A stretch of DNA of 64,000 bases from Hyphomicrobiales bacterium. Its GTDB lineage: Bacteria > Pseudomonadota > Alphaproteobacteria > Rhizobiales > Aestuariivirgaceae. The notes under the pieces are model-generated. The model was not told the origin of the DNA and did no database searches. It worked only from the letters and a program-made list of their open reading frames with translations. Positions within the stretch are counted from its first letter, which is position 1. The number at the start of each line of letters is the position of its first letter. Below are positions 12,825 through 23,563 of this stretch, one piece after another. The stretch lies in contig JACPNZ010000039.1 of the NCBI GenBank assembly GCA_016185245.1, positions 124,001 to 188,000 on the forward strand, in the 5' to 3' direction. The translations under genes were made by a program, and so were the position numbers.

Positions 12825-13667
12825 TTACGGATTGAAGTAGGGAACGGTGGCCGGATCCTTGCCCCAGGCCGCCGCCAGATACTTGGCGGCGAGCTTCTTT
12901 ATGGTGCCGTCGTCGATCATCGCCTGGAAGATCTTGTCGATGGTGGCGTTGTTCGGGTTGCCCTTCTGATAGATGGCGCCATAGGTCTCGCCGGTCTTGT
13001 ACTGGCCGACCACTTCGACCTTGCCTGGATTGGCTACCACTTCGGCGAGGACGATCGAGGTATCGGTCATCGCCGCATCGATCTGGCCGGCGCGCAGCGC
13101 GGCGAACATGTCGCCCTGCTCGGGATAGACCTGCACGTCGGTGATGCCGAGCTTGTCGATGGCGAAGGCGGCACCGGTGGTTGCCTGCTGCACGCCGACC
13201 TTGGCCTTCTTGATCGACTTCTCGTCGACCGGCGCATCGGTGCGGGTCAGCACGCCGATGTCGGAGTAGAAATAGGGCACCGAGAAGTCATGGACCTTCT
13301 TGCGCTCGTCGGTGATCGAGATTTCCGACATGGCGAGGTCGAAATCATGAGTCTGGCCGGCGATCAGCGGATCCCAACCGACGTTCACCACTTCCACCTT
13401 GTCGTAACCGGTGCGCCAGGCGATTTCGGCGGCGATACAATACTCCATGCCGTCCTTAATCGATTCCGGCGTGTCGCCATTCCACCAGATGGGCGCAGGC
13501 AGCGACACTTCGACAGTGAGCTGGCCGGCCTTGGCGGGCGAGGCAATGGGAATCGAGCCCTTGGCCCCGGTCAATTCGCAGTTGCCGATCTTGCCCGCGG
13601 CGAAGGCAGGTGCTGTCAATGCCGCAGCGGCAATAGCCGTCAGCAGGAGGCGTCTGGCAAAGTTCAT
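12825..13667 (-). CDS. Polar amino-acid ABC transporter, periplasmic binding protein
   Basis: 280 residues with a signal peptide ending near TAPAFA. The family-3 solute-binding signature is visible (GMEYCIAAEIAWRTGYDKVEVVNVGWDPLI, split here only by reading; then FDLAMSEISITDERKKVHDFS). It delivers the ligand to the downstream permease. The ATG at 13667 follows an AGGGAG site. First gene of the operon, so its promoter should lie in 13668-13750. Confidence 0.92.
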   Translation of the reverse strand: MNFARRLLLTAIAAAALTAPAFAAGKIGNCELTGAKGSIPIASPAKAGQLTVEVSLPAPIWWNGDTPESIKDGMEYCIAAEIAWRTGYDKVEVVNVGWDPLIAGQTHDFDLAMSEISITDERKKVHDFSVPYFYSDIGVLTRTDAPVDEKSIKKAKVGVQQATTGAAFAIDKLGITDVQVYPEQGDMFAALRAGQIDAAMTDTSIVLAEVVANPGKVEVVGQYKTGETYGAIYQKGNPNNATIDKIFQAMIDDGTIKKLAAKYLAAAWGKDPATVPYFNP

Positions 13668-13752
13668 GATGGTGTTTCTCCCTGGTCTGATTTGATTGGC
13701 GGCAATTACAGCCGAAAGTCGGAGGCCGGGCAAGGGGCGGTTCGAAACGCAA

Positions 13753-13772
13753 ACGGCTGCCGAAGCAGCCGT
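13753..13772 (-). terminator. Terminator of the Ala-rich secreted protein gene
   Basis: Read leftward, an 8-bp GC-rich stem is closed by a C(TTCG)G tetraloop and followed by TTTGCGTTTC. It lies just after the stop of the leftward gene that ends at 13797. Confidence 0.7.
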
Positions 13773-13796
13773 CGCAGTCTCGGTATTTCGAAATTG

Positions 13797-14522
13797 TTAC
13801 TGGTTGGAAATCTTGCCGGCCAGCATGGCGTCGAGTGCCGCCCTGGTTTCGGCACTTACCGGCTTCTTGTTAGCGGCATTGTTCAGAGCATCGGTTGCCG
13901 CCTGGCCGGCGGTCGCAGCCGCTGCCGCTGCCGCGTCGGCCGTAGCCTGGGCCGCGTCGGCGGCTGCCGTGGCTTGCGCAGCCGCGGCTTGAGCATTGGT
14001 CAAATCGGTTTGGGCGGCCGTCACGGCATCGGCCAAGGCGGTGTTCGTGGGGTCGGCCGCCGCCGCGGCCTCAGCGGCGGCAAGCTTGGCCTCGGCATCG
14101 GTGACAGCCTGCTCCGCGTCCGCCGCCGCCTGCTTCAACGCGTCGGCACTTGCTTGGGCGTTCGCGGCATCCTGCTGCGCCTCAGTCGCCGCCTTGTTGG
14201 CCTCATAGTAGGCCTTGATCTTGCCAACCCGCGAATTGGGCGAGGCATTGGCAAAGGCCTTGGACGAAGCGTGGGCGGCATTGAGGGCGCCGAGGTCGCT
14301 CGGCGTCGAACCATTGCTGGCATGGGCGTTGGCTGAATTGCCGTGGCTGGCGGAATTCCCCGCGCCGTTGCTCTTGCCGTTGCCCCCGGCATTGCCATTG
14401 CCATTGCCGGCAGCGGCCGCCATGTCGTGGCCGATGAGCCCATGGCCGCCGGCAAGTCCCGACAGAAGGGCAAAGGCCGAGACCGCCGCAATCAGGCCGG
14501 CGTTGCGAATTCGCTTGCGCAT
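13797..14522 (-). CDS. Secreted Ala-rich coiled-coil protein of unknown function
   Basis: 241 residues. A signal peptide (about residues 1-36) is followed by a Gly/Asn/Ser/His low-complexity stretch (residues ~37-72). Then comes a long Ala-rich heptad-like region with regularly spaced Asp, Glu, Gln and Thr (roughly residues 100-215), expected to form a coiled coil. The ATG at 14522 has GGGAGA 8 nt upstream. No catalytic motif is visible. It could be an envelope or matrix structural protein; this is inference only. Confidence 0.75.
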   Translation of the reverse strand: MRKRIRNAGLIAAVSAFALLSGLAGGHGLIGHDMAAAAGNGNGNAGGNGKSNGAGNSASHGNSANAHASNGSTPSDLGALNAAHASSKAFANASPNSRVGKIKAYYEANKAATEAQQDAANAQASADALKQAAADAEQAVTDAEAKLAAAEAAAAADPTNTALADAVTAAQTDLTNAQAAAAQATAAADAAQATADAAAAAAATAGQAATDALNNAANKKPVSAETRAALDAMLAGKISNQ

Positions 14523-14707
14523 TATGTGTTCTCCCTCGCCTGGGATTAACCGGCGATTCACCACCATCCTGAGCCCGCCATACAGGAAGCTCAAGGTCTA
14601 TGGAAGCCGATAGTAAGGCCAGCCCTAAGGATGCCTGCGCAATTCTAACGATCTGTTTACCATGGGGGAGTGCCCGCACGGCTTTCGCTGCGGCAGCACG
14701 ATCATTC

Positions 14708-17431
14708 CTACCCAGTCCAGCCCAGCCCGTTGGCCACACAGTTCATGGTCATGAGCAGCGGCATCATCAATGCCTCTCGGCCCGGGTCGGCGCGGGTCTG
14801 GCGCAACAGGTCGACCTGCCAGCGATTGGCCTGGTCGACCATCGGCCGCACCCGTTCGAAGCGCCGCCGCAAGCCCTCGAAGCGCTCGCACAGGCTCTGC
14901 TCGCCGGTCAGTTCCAGGATCGCCCGGGCGGTGCGCCGATGTTCGTGGCGGATCAGCGCAAACAGCCGCTCGCCGTTGTTGCGGTCGGGAACGAGTGTGG
15001 CGTATTGCTCGGCCACCTCCATGTCGGCAAGGTAGAGCGATTTCTCCACCTCGTCGACCGCCAGGCGGAAGCCGCGTGACCGGTTGTACATATCGCGCAA
15101 CAGCTTGAGGCCTTCGCCGCCGCGCGGCACCAGGAAATCGTCGAAGGCATAGCCGAGCCCATACCAGCCGGTGAGCAAATGCCGGTTTTGACTCCAGGCG
15201 AAGACCCACGGGATGGCGCGGAGATCGCCGATGCCGGTGGCGCCGAAGCGCCGGGCGGGTCGCGAGCCGAGCTTGAGATTGGCCAGTTCCTCGACCGGCG
15301 AGGCCAACTGAAAATAGCTCATCAGGGCCGGGTCCTCGGCGAGCTTGCGGTAGTGGCGGAACGAACTGCCGGCGATCGCCTCGACCGCCTGTTGATGCTC
15401 GCCGACAATCTTCAGTTCCGGCTCGTCGAGCGACTTCAGCGTATGAACCAGGACGCTCGCCGCCAGCACTTCGAGATTGTAAAGCGCCGTGCCGCGGTTG
15501 GCGAATTTCGACGAGACCACTTCGCCCTGCTCGGTTACCCGCATGCGACCGGCGATGGTGCCAGCGGGCTGGGCGGCAATGGCGCGGCCCGTCGGTGCGC
15601 CGCCCCGGCTCACCGAACCACCGCGGCCGTGGAAGAAGCTCACCTCGACGCCCGCCTCGCGGCCGATGCGGATCAACCGGCGCTGGGCCTCGAAGAGCTC
15701 GAAGCTGGCGCAGAAGAAGCCGCCATCCTTGTTGGAGTCGGAATAGCCGAGCATCAGTTCCTGGCGTCCTCCACTAGCCTTGATCGAGCCTTGCACCACC
15801 GGAGTTGCCAGCAAGTCGGCCAGAATGGCAGGCGCCCGGCGCAGATCGTCGATGGTTTCAAAGAGCGGCACGATGCGAATGCGGCAGGCTTCGCGCGCCG
15901 TGGCATCGCTGTAGAGGCCGCAGTACTTGGCGAGGAGATAGAGCCCCAGGACGTCGCCGGCGTTCTGGGTCATCGACAGGATGAAGCAGCCGATCGCCTG
16001 CGGATCGGGCCCGTCGAGGGTAGCGCGGATCAATTCGAGAAGATCGAGGAGCTCGCGGGTTTCCGCCGACACACCGCGGAACTGCGGCAGAAACCCTAAG
16101 GGCTTTTCCAGTTCGGCCATGATCCAGTCGAGCCAGGCGCGACTTCCGGCGGCGGGTGCTGCGGCCTCGGCCACCGGGTTCATCTTGCCCCAGATTTCGC
16201 CGAGCACCCGGTTCACCACCGTGGTGTTCTGGCGGATGTCGAGGCTCACGGTGCGGAATCCAAAAATTTCCACTTCCCAGCGCAGCGGCCGCACCAGGGA
16301 GGCGGCGAGTGCGATGGCCCGCAGTTCGGCAAGGCCGTGCTCGGCGGCAAGCAGGCCGTCCGAGAGTTCGCTCACATGGGCGAAGGGCCTGGCCTTCGTA
16401 TCATCGCCCACCGTCGCCAGCAGCCGATAGCGCAGTGCCGAGAAATACTGGCGGAACGGCTCCATGGCGTTACGGGCGCTGAGTTCGGCGGCATGGCCCG
16501 AGGCTTCGAGTTCGGCAGCGAGGCAGCGCTGAAAATCGGCCGGGATCGCCACCTCATTGGCGCTCACCGAGACCAGCTGCGCCAGATCGAGAAGGCGCTT
16601 GCCCAGCCGCTCGGTCGCGGCGCGGCGATTCTCGGCCAGCGCGGCGCGGGTTACTTCGACGGTCACAAAGGGATTGCCATCGCGATCGCCGCCGATCCAC
16701 GAGGAAAAGCGCAAGGGCGGTCGCACCCGCGCCGGCAGCTCGGGATAATGGCGCTGCAGGGCCGCTTCCACCAATTCGCAGAGCGAGGCGGTGCGGTCGA
16801 ACAGGGTCTCGCGGAAGAAGTGCAGACCCCAGTGGATTTCCTGCTCGACGGTGGGCTTCTCGAGGCGGATTTCGCCGGTCATCCACAGGAGGTCGATCTC
16901 GTTGCGCAGCGCCTTGATCAGTCCCTGGCGTTCGCGCGGCGTCCAGCGCGGGCTTTCGAGCTCATAAAGCTTTAGATAGATGCGGCGGTGGATTTCCAGC
17001 ACCGTCACCCGCTTGGCTTCGGTTGGATGCGCGGTGATGGTGGGCTGCACGTCGATCGTATCGAGGGCCTTCTGTACGGCTTCCGGAGATACATCCGCCG
17101 CGGCCACCACCGAGAAGGCATTTGAAAAGGAGCCCACGACCTGATCGGGACCGCTGCGGGCCTCGAGCTGGCGCCTCGTCCGCATCGCGGCGTTTTCCTC
17201 GGCGATATTAAGGAGCTGCAGCCAAATGCCGATCACCTGCAAGGCGTGCTCGATCAGATCGACCGGTATAGCCGAAGCTTCGGCTGGGCTGTCGAGCACC
17301 ACCAGAACCCGCGGCTCGCGCACCTTGACGATCTGGCGCAACAGGTCGCGCAGCGTCATGGTGACTTCGTCGAGATAGACGGTGTCCGTCACCGGCGTAT
17401 GCAGCACCTTGGCCGTCGGTTCCCGTCGCAT
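14708..17431 (-). CDS. ppc: Phosphoenolpyruvate carboxylase
   Basis: 907 residues. It fixes bicarbonate onto phosphoenolpyruvate to make oxaloacetate, refilling the TCA cycle. The two catalytic signatures are present: TAHPTEAKR with the essential His, and FHGRGGSVSRGG, plus SWIGGDRDGNPFV and VTEQGEVVSSKFAN. The C-terminus ends GLGWTG where most members end in (R)NTG. The gene is leftward and alone, facing away from the ABC-F gene. Confidence 0.97.
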   Translation of the reverse strand: MRREPTAKVLHTPVTDTVYLDEVTMTLRDLLRQIVKVREPRVLVVLDSPAEASAIPVDLIEHALQVIGIWLQLLNIAEENAAMRTRRQLEARSGPDQVVGSFSNAFSVVAAADVSPEAVQKALDTIDVQPTITAHPTEAKRVTVLEIHRRIYLKLYELESPRWTPRERQGLIKALRNEIDLLWMTGEIRLEKPTVEQEIHWGLHFFRETLFDRTASLCELVEAALQRHYPELPARVRPPLRFSSWIGGDRDGNPFVTVEVTRAALAENRRAATERLGKRLLDLAQLVSVSANEVAIPADFQRCLAAELEASGHAAELSARNAMEPFRQYFSALRYRLLATVGDDTKARPFAHVSELSDGLLAAEHGLAELRAIALAASLVRPLRWEVEIFGFRTVSLDIRQNTTVVNRVLGEIWGKMNPVAEAAAPAAGSRAWLDWIMAELEKPLGFLPQFRGVSAETRELLDLLELIRATLDGPDPQAIGCFILSMTQNAGDVLGLYLLAKYCGLYSDATAREACRIRIVPLFETIDDLRRAPAILADLLATPVVQGSIKASGGRQELMLGYSDSNKDGGFFCASFELFEAQRRLIRIGREAGVEVSFFHGRGGSVSRGGAPTGRAIAAQPAGTIAGRMRVTEQGEVVSSKFANRGTALYNLEVLAASVLVHTLKSLDEPELKIVGEHQQAVEAIAGSSFRHYRKLAEDPALMSYFQLASPVEELANLKLGSRPARRFGATGIGDLRAIPWVFAWSQNRHLLTGWYGLGYAFDDFLVPRGGEGLKLLRDMYNRSRGFRLAVDEVEKSLYLADMEVAEQYATLVPDRNNGERLFALIRHEHRRTARAILELTGEQSLCERFEGLRRRFERVRPMVDQANRWQVDLLRQTRADPGREALMMPLLMTMNCVANGLGWTG

Positions 17432-17549
17432 GATGGGCGCCCCTCACATGCAACGATTTGTGCAGTGCAGCATCAAACCTGTCAATGACAAAAGCGGCGC
17501 CTTGGCGTCGGATTTGCCAGCCGGGTCACGGGCAGCTAGGAAGCGCCCC

Positions 17550-19381
<1,832 letters not shown>

Positions 19382-19385
<4 letters not shown>

Positions 19386-20569
19386 CTGTCGCCGACCGCG
19401 ATCAGGGGCCCGAGAGGCGGCTGGCGGCCTTCATCCATCACGAGGCAACCGGCGGTCTGGTGCTGGTTGTCGCGGCGATCGTCGCGATCGTTGCCTACAA
19501 TGTGGGCTCGCTCCGCCCGCTCTACGATAGCTTCCTAGAGATGCCGGTGAGCATCAAGGCCGGGGACTTCGGGCTGGCCAAGCCGCTGCTGCTGTGGATC
19601 AACGACGGACTGATGGCGGTGTTCTTCTTTCTCGTCGGCCTCGAACTGAAGCGCGAGGTGCGGGAGGGCAATCTCGCCTCGCGTGACCAGCTTGTGCTGC
19701 CGGCCCTTGCCGCGGTCGGCGGCATGGCGGTGCCGGCCCTCATCTATGTAGGGTTCAACTTCTACAACCCGGCGGCCCTCAAGGGCTGGGCCATTCCATC
19801 GGCCACCGACATTGCCTTCGCGCTCGGCGCCCTGTCGCTGGTCGGCCGCCGGGCGCCGCCCGCCCTCAAGGTGTTCCTGCTGACGCTCGCCACCCTCGAC
19901 GATCTCGGCGCCATCGTCATTATCGCCCTCTTTTACACCTCCGGCCTGTCGTTCCTATCGCTCGCTCTGGCGGGAGGTGCCCTTGCCGTACTCTTACTTC
20001 TCAACCGGTTCCGGGTCGAGCAAACCGGGCTCTTTATCGTCATCGGCATCGCCTTGTGGGTGTTCGTGCTCAAGTCGGGAGTCCATGCGACACTCTCCGG
20101 GGTGGCCCTGGCGCTCACCATCCCGATGCGCCGGCAGGATGGCACCGCCCATCTCGCCGCCCTCGAGGAAGCGCTCCACCCTTACGTGAAATTCCTCATC
20201 CTGCCGCTCTTTGCTTTCGCCAATGCCGGCATCCCGCTGGACGGCTTTGCGCTCGCCAATCTCGCCTCGGGCATTCCGGCGGGAACGGCACTCGGCCTCC
20301 TCCTCGGCAAGCCTTTGGGGATCGTCGGCTCGGTGCGGATCGCCACCGCGCTGGGACTGGCCCGGCTGCCCAAAGCGTGCACTTTTCGCGACATGGCGGG
20401 GGTGGGGTTTCTCGCCGGCATCGGCTTCACCATGAGCCTGTTCATCGGCACGCTCGCCTTCGCTGATCCCGATGCCATCGCGGCGGTGCGCATCGGCGTG
20501 GTGGCGGGTTCGGTGCTGGCAACGCTGATCGGTGTCGCCATACTGGTCGCAAGGCCCGCTTCAGCCTAA
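19382..20569 (+). CDS. nhaA: Na+/H+ antiporter NhaA
   Basis: 395-residue inner-membrane antiporter that exports sodium in exchange for protons. The transport aspartates are in TLDDLGAIVIIA, and VGLELKREVREG and WAIPSATDIAFALG match the family. The start overlaps the ABC-F stop in an ATGA junction. It has the usual number of hydrophobic segments and ends 4 nt inside the convergent holC gene. Confidence 0.96.
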
Positions 20570-21018
20570 GCCCGGTTCACCCAGCGGCCCGTCTCGTCCT
20601 GTTGCCAGTAGCTCATTTCGGCGCCAGCCGTGGCCTTCAGCCGTTTCCAGTCGTCGCGGGCCGCCGCCACCGCCGCCTCGTCGTTGCCGTCGAAGATGAC
20701 CACCTGCCGATCGAGCCCGTCGCTCGAACCTGGCCGGGCGCCATCGACATAGAATTTGGCGGTGGCGCCATTGGGATTTTCATCGACCGCCGTGAGCCAG
20801 ATGGGCTGCAGGTCGGGCGCCCCGTCGGCCCTGGTGCCATGGGGCAGAAAGGCCTCGTCGTCAAAGGTCCACAGGAGACCGGCGAGCTGTTCGGCCCGCT
20901 CCTCGGAGCCCGTCACCACCACGGCCCGGCCGCCGCGCTCCAGCGTCACCTGCAGCATCCTCGGCAGCACACTGTCGAGGGGCCGGCGTTCAAGGTGATA
21001 GAAGCGCACTTCGGTCAT
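20566..21018 (-). CDS. holC: DNA polymerase III chi subunit
   Basis: 150 residues. Chi is the clamp-loader accessory protein that contacts single-strand binding protein. The family pattern is clear: VRFYHLERRPLDSVLPRML, then FDDEAFLPHGTRADG, and a C-terminal HolC-like RDDWKRLKATAGAEMSYWQQ. It is convergent with nhaA, with a 4-nt overlap of stop codons. Confidence 0.92.
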   Translation of the reverse strand: MTEVRFYHLERRPLDSVLPRMLQVTLERGGRAVVVTGSEERAEQLAGLLWTFDDEAFLPHGTRADGAPDLQPIWLTAVDENPNGATAKFYVDGARPGSSDGLDRQVVIFDGNDEAAVAAARDDWKRLKATAGAEMSYWQQDETGRWVNRA

Positions 21019-21120
21019 GGCCCATAGAAACCGCCGACCCCCCTCCGGTCAAGCCGTCCGGGGACTTGCACAGGCGGTGCTACCGGATAGAGTGTGGGCC
21101 GCGACGAGGGAGCTGAAACA

Positions 21121-21573
21121 ATGAGAGTCTGGGCCTTATCCGCAGGCGTTGCCCTGCTGCTGTTGAGCCCGGCGGCCGGGGCCGCCAGCCTGTGCAACTG
21201 CTGCGGCGAGGGAACGGCCGCCTCCTGCGCCAAAACCTGCGAGACGGCGAAGCCGCCCCAAGGCCAGTGTACCGTCGTTGTCGATTATGCCGGCACCGCC
21301 GAGATTTCACCGGGCGTCAATCCGCTCTATGGCGTGTCGCTGCGCAATCTGGTGGTGGGAACCCCGGACAAGGTGCAGTCGGAACTGCTGCGCCGGCTGC
21401 TCGAGGCGGCGCGGCGCGGTGCTGAGAACGACCGCCGCATCTCGTTCCGCGACTATGAGCGCGGCAAGATCGACCGGGCGGGCGCTGCCGCCAATGAAAA
21501 GCGCTATGAGGATGCTATCGTGAATTATTTCCTCGGGATGGATGCCTGGCGGAACGCCCGACCCACGCAATAG
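21121..21573 (+). CDS. Small secreted Cys-rich protein of unknown function
   Basis: 150 residues with a signal peptide ending near AAGAAS. The mature N-terminus holds six cysteines in about 30 residues (LCNCCGEG, SCAKTCE, QCT), followed by a charged helical region. The spacing suggests disulfides or metal binding in the periplasm. A GAGGGAG site precedes the ATG at 21121. I do not recognise the family. Confidence 0.65.
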   Translation: MRVWALSAGVALLLLSPAAGAASLCNCCGEGTAASCAKTCETAKPPQGQCTVVVDYAGTAEISPGVNPLYGVSLRNLVVGTPDKVQSELLRRLLEAARRGAENDRRISFRDYERGKIDRAGAAANEKRYEDAIVNYFLGMDAWRNARPTQ

Positions 21574-21776
21574 CAGTGTTGCCGTAGGGCAAATTCGAGC
21601 TGACGCTAGGCAAACTGATATGGCATAACTTACATATTGCTGCATAAGCAAATTCCTCAGACAGTTGTGACCGAGCAGCTGGCCGATCGGGCGCGGGGTC
21701 CGGTCGGGCGTCAGTAGTAAGGTTCGGCGGAGGGTGGCCATGTGGCCCCAACCGGCCGCCGCACCAAGGGGGGTGC
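21574..21776. promoter_or_regulatory. AT-richer intergenic region with three direct GCAAAYT repeats
   Basis: Much lower in GC than the surrounding DNA. GCAAATTC occurs at 21589-21596 and 21648-21655, and GCAAACTG at 21610-21617; the first two are 21 bp apart (two helical turns). No gene or RNA is evident. It is a likely regulatory region, but no regulator can be named. Confidence 0.4.
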
Positions 21777-22043
21777 GTGAAGGGCTGGGAACCAAATTGG
21801 GCCGCCCGCATGAGCGGGATGGGGCCCGTCGATCTTTATGGCCTGGTCGCCGTCCTTGCTGAAGATGCCAAGCATCTGGGCCTTCCGGCTTTCGCGTTAT
21901 CTCTGGAAAAATCTCTGGCCGAGCTCCTCATCGGCCTGCCGCGCGAGGACCAGGGCCTGGCGCTGTGCCGCGCCTATGAGCTGGCCCTTGACGGCGAAGC
22001 TCCGGCCCCACCGCCGATCCGTCTGGTCTATTCCAAGGATTAG
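21777..22043 (+). CDS. Small conserved-looking protein, function unknown
   Basis: Up to 88 residues from a GTG at 21777; an ATG at 21810 would give 77 residues (start MSGMGPVDLYG). The sequence is mostly helical (VAVLAEDAKHLGLPAFALSLEKSLAELL) with no motif recognised. Codon use resembles its neighbours. Its last 4 nt overlap the stop of the convergent MttB homologue. Existence is probable but not certain. Confidence 0.5.
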   Translation: MKGWEPNWAARMSGMGPVDLYGLVAVLAEDAKHLGLPAFALSLEKSLAELLIGLPREDQGLALCRAYELALDGEAPAPPPIRLVYSKD

Positions 22044-23563
22044 AAATCCGTAGGCTCGCCGCCCTCGGCGATGCGCCGGGCGACGAAAGCGTCGATTTCC
22101 TCGGCGATGGCCGCATCCATCGGCGGCTCCCGATACTGTGCCAGAGCCTGCTTCCACAGGGCATTGGCCTTCTCGACGGCTTGGGGCGAGCCCGCCTGCT
22201 GCCAGCTCTGGAAATTGCGCCAGTCGGAAATGAGCGGCTGGTAGAAGGCCGTGGCGTAGCGTTCGAGCGTATGCTTGGCGCCGAAGAAATGCCCGCCGGG
22301 GCCGACCTCGAGCATGGCGTCGAAGCCCATGCTGTCGTCGTCGACGACCAGCGGCGCCAAAAACACCTCGAGCATCTGCAGGAGATCGGCGTCGAGGGCG
22401 AACTTCTCGTAAGACGCAACCAGGCCCCCCTCCATCCAGCCGGCCGCATGCTGGATCACATTGCCGCCGCCCATGATGGCGCCCCATAGCGAGAATACCG
22501 TCTCGTAGGCCGCCTGGGCATCGACACTGTTGGCGGCATTGGTGCTCGAGGTGCGATAGGGCAGCTTGTAGCGCCTGGCCAGTTGCCCGCCGGCGATGCA
22601 GGCCTTCATGTATTCGGGCGTGCCGAAGGCCGGGGCTCCCGACTTCATGTCGACATTGGAGGTGAAGCCGCCATAGACGAAGGGGGCGCCCGGATTGGTG
22701 TGCTGCGACAGTGCCAGCCCGAACAAGGCCTCGGCATTCTGCTCGACGAGCGCCCCGGCAAGGGTGACCGGCGCCATGGCGCCAGCGAGGGTAAAGGGCG
22801 TCAGCACGCAGATCTGGTTGAGCCTTGCCATCTCGATCACCCCCATGGCCATGGGATTGTCGAGCTTCAGGGGCGAATTGGTGTTGATCACCGTATAGGC
22901 CGAGGGTTCCTTCAGGAACCGCTCGCGGGAAATGCCGCGCGCCAGGCGGGCGATCTCGAGGCTGTCGAACAGCCGGGCCCGGCCGGTCGAAACGACGAAG
23001 GGCACCTTATCCGAGAGCCGCACCTTGTTGCGCATGATGTGCAGATGGCGGATCGAGGCATGGACATCGAGGGCATCGACCGACCCGCCACCCGCCGTGT
23101 GGACGCAATTGAAGAACTGCGAAAGCCTGACGAAGTTGGCGTTGTCCTCGAGGCTGCCGGGCCGGCGCCCGCGGTCGAGATCGGAACAGTTGGGCGGTCC
23201 CCCCACCGGCGCGAAAGCGATCCAGTTGCCGCCGATGCGGATATGGTGGGCGGGATTTCTCGCATGGAAGGTGAACTCGGCTGGCGGCGTCTTGAGCGCC
23301 GCCTCGACGATCTCGGCACCCAGCCTGACGCGCTCGCCCGAGACACTCGCCCCGGCCTTGGCCAGAATGTCGCGGGCCTCGGGCAGCAGCACGTCCATGC
23401 CGATTTCCTTCAGCACACGGAGCGACTGGCGGTGGATCGTCTCGATCTGGTCGTCGGAAAGAATGCGGGCGGGTTCGAGCGTCAGGCGCGGCTGGGCAAA
23501 GGGCAGCTGGGCGATCGGCAGGTCGGCGGGTCGCGACCGGCGGCCGTGGCGTTCGGCGGTCAT
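22040..23563 (-). CDS. Trimethylamine methyltransferase (MttB)-family protein, copy 1
   Basis: 507 residues. MttB-family enzymes move a methyl group from a methylated amine to a corrinoid protein. It has the TIM-barrel family pattern (YGGFTSNVDMKSGAPAFGTPE, NAANSVDAQAAYETVFSLWG, EVGPGGHFFGAKHT). There is no in-frame TAG, so this is a non-pyrrolysine member, a group that acts on quaternary amines such as betaines. It is the last gene of the leftward operon and overlaps psuG by 4 nt. It is clearly paralogous to the copy at 25403-26974. Confidence 0.9.
   Translation of the reverse strand: MTAERHGRRSRPADLPIAQLPFAQPRLTLEPARILSDDQIETIHRQSLRVLKEIGMDVLLPEARDILAKAGASVSGERVRLGAEIVEAALKTPPAEFTFHARNPAHHIRIGGNWIAFAPVGGPPNCSDLDRGRRPGSLEDNANFVRLSQFFNCVHTAGGGSVDALDVHASIRHLHIMRNKVRLSDKVPFVVSTGRARLFDSLEIARLARGISRERFLKEPSAYTVINTNSPLKLDNPMAMGVIEMARLNQICVLTPFTLAGAMAPVTLAGALVEQNAEALFGLALSQHTNPGAPFVYGGFTSNVDMKSGAPAFGTPEYMKACIAGGQLARRYKLPYRTSSTNAANSVDAQAAYETVFSLWGAIMGGGNVIQHAAGWMEGGLVASYEKFALDADLLQMLEVFLAPLVVDDDSMGFDAMLEVGPGGHFFGAKHTLERYATAFYQPLISDWRNFQSWQQAGSPQAVEKANALWKQALAQYREPPMDAAIAEEIDAFVARRIAEGGEPTDF

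Noticed and set aside
11541-14336. A 931-codon open frame on the + strand
   Set aside because: It lies opposite the three well-supported ABC transporter genes and the Ala-rich gene, and its translation is low-complexity with no domain. A product of high GC content.
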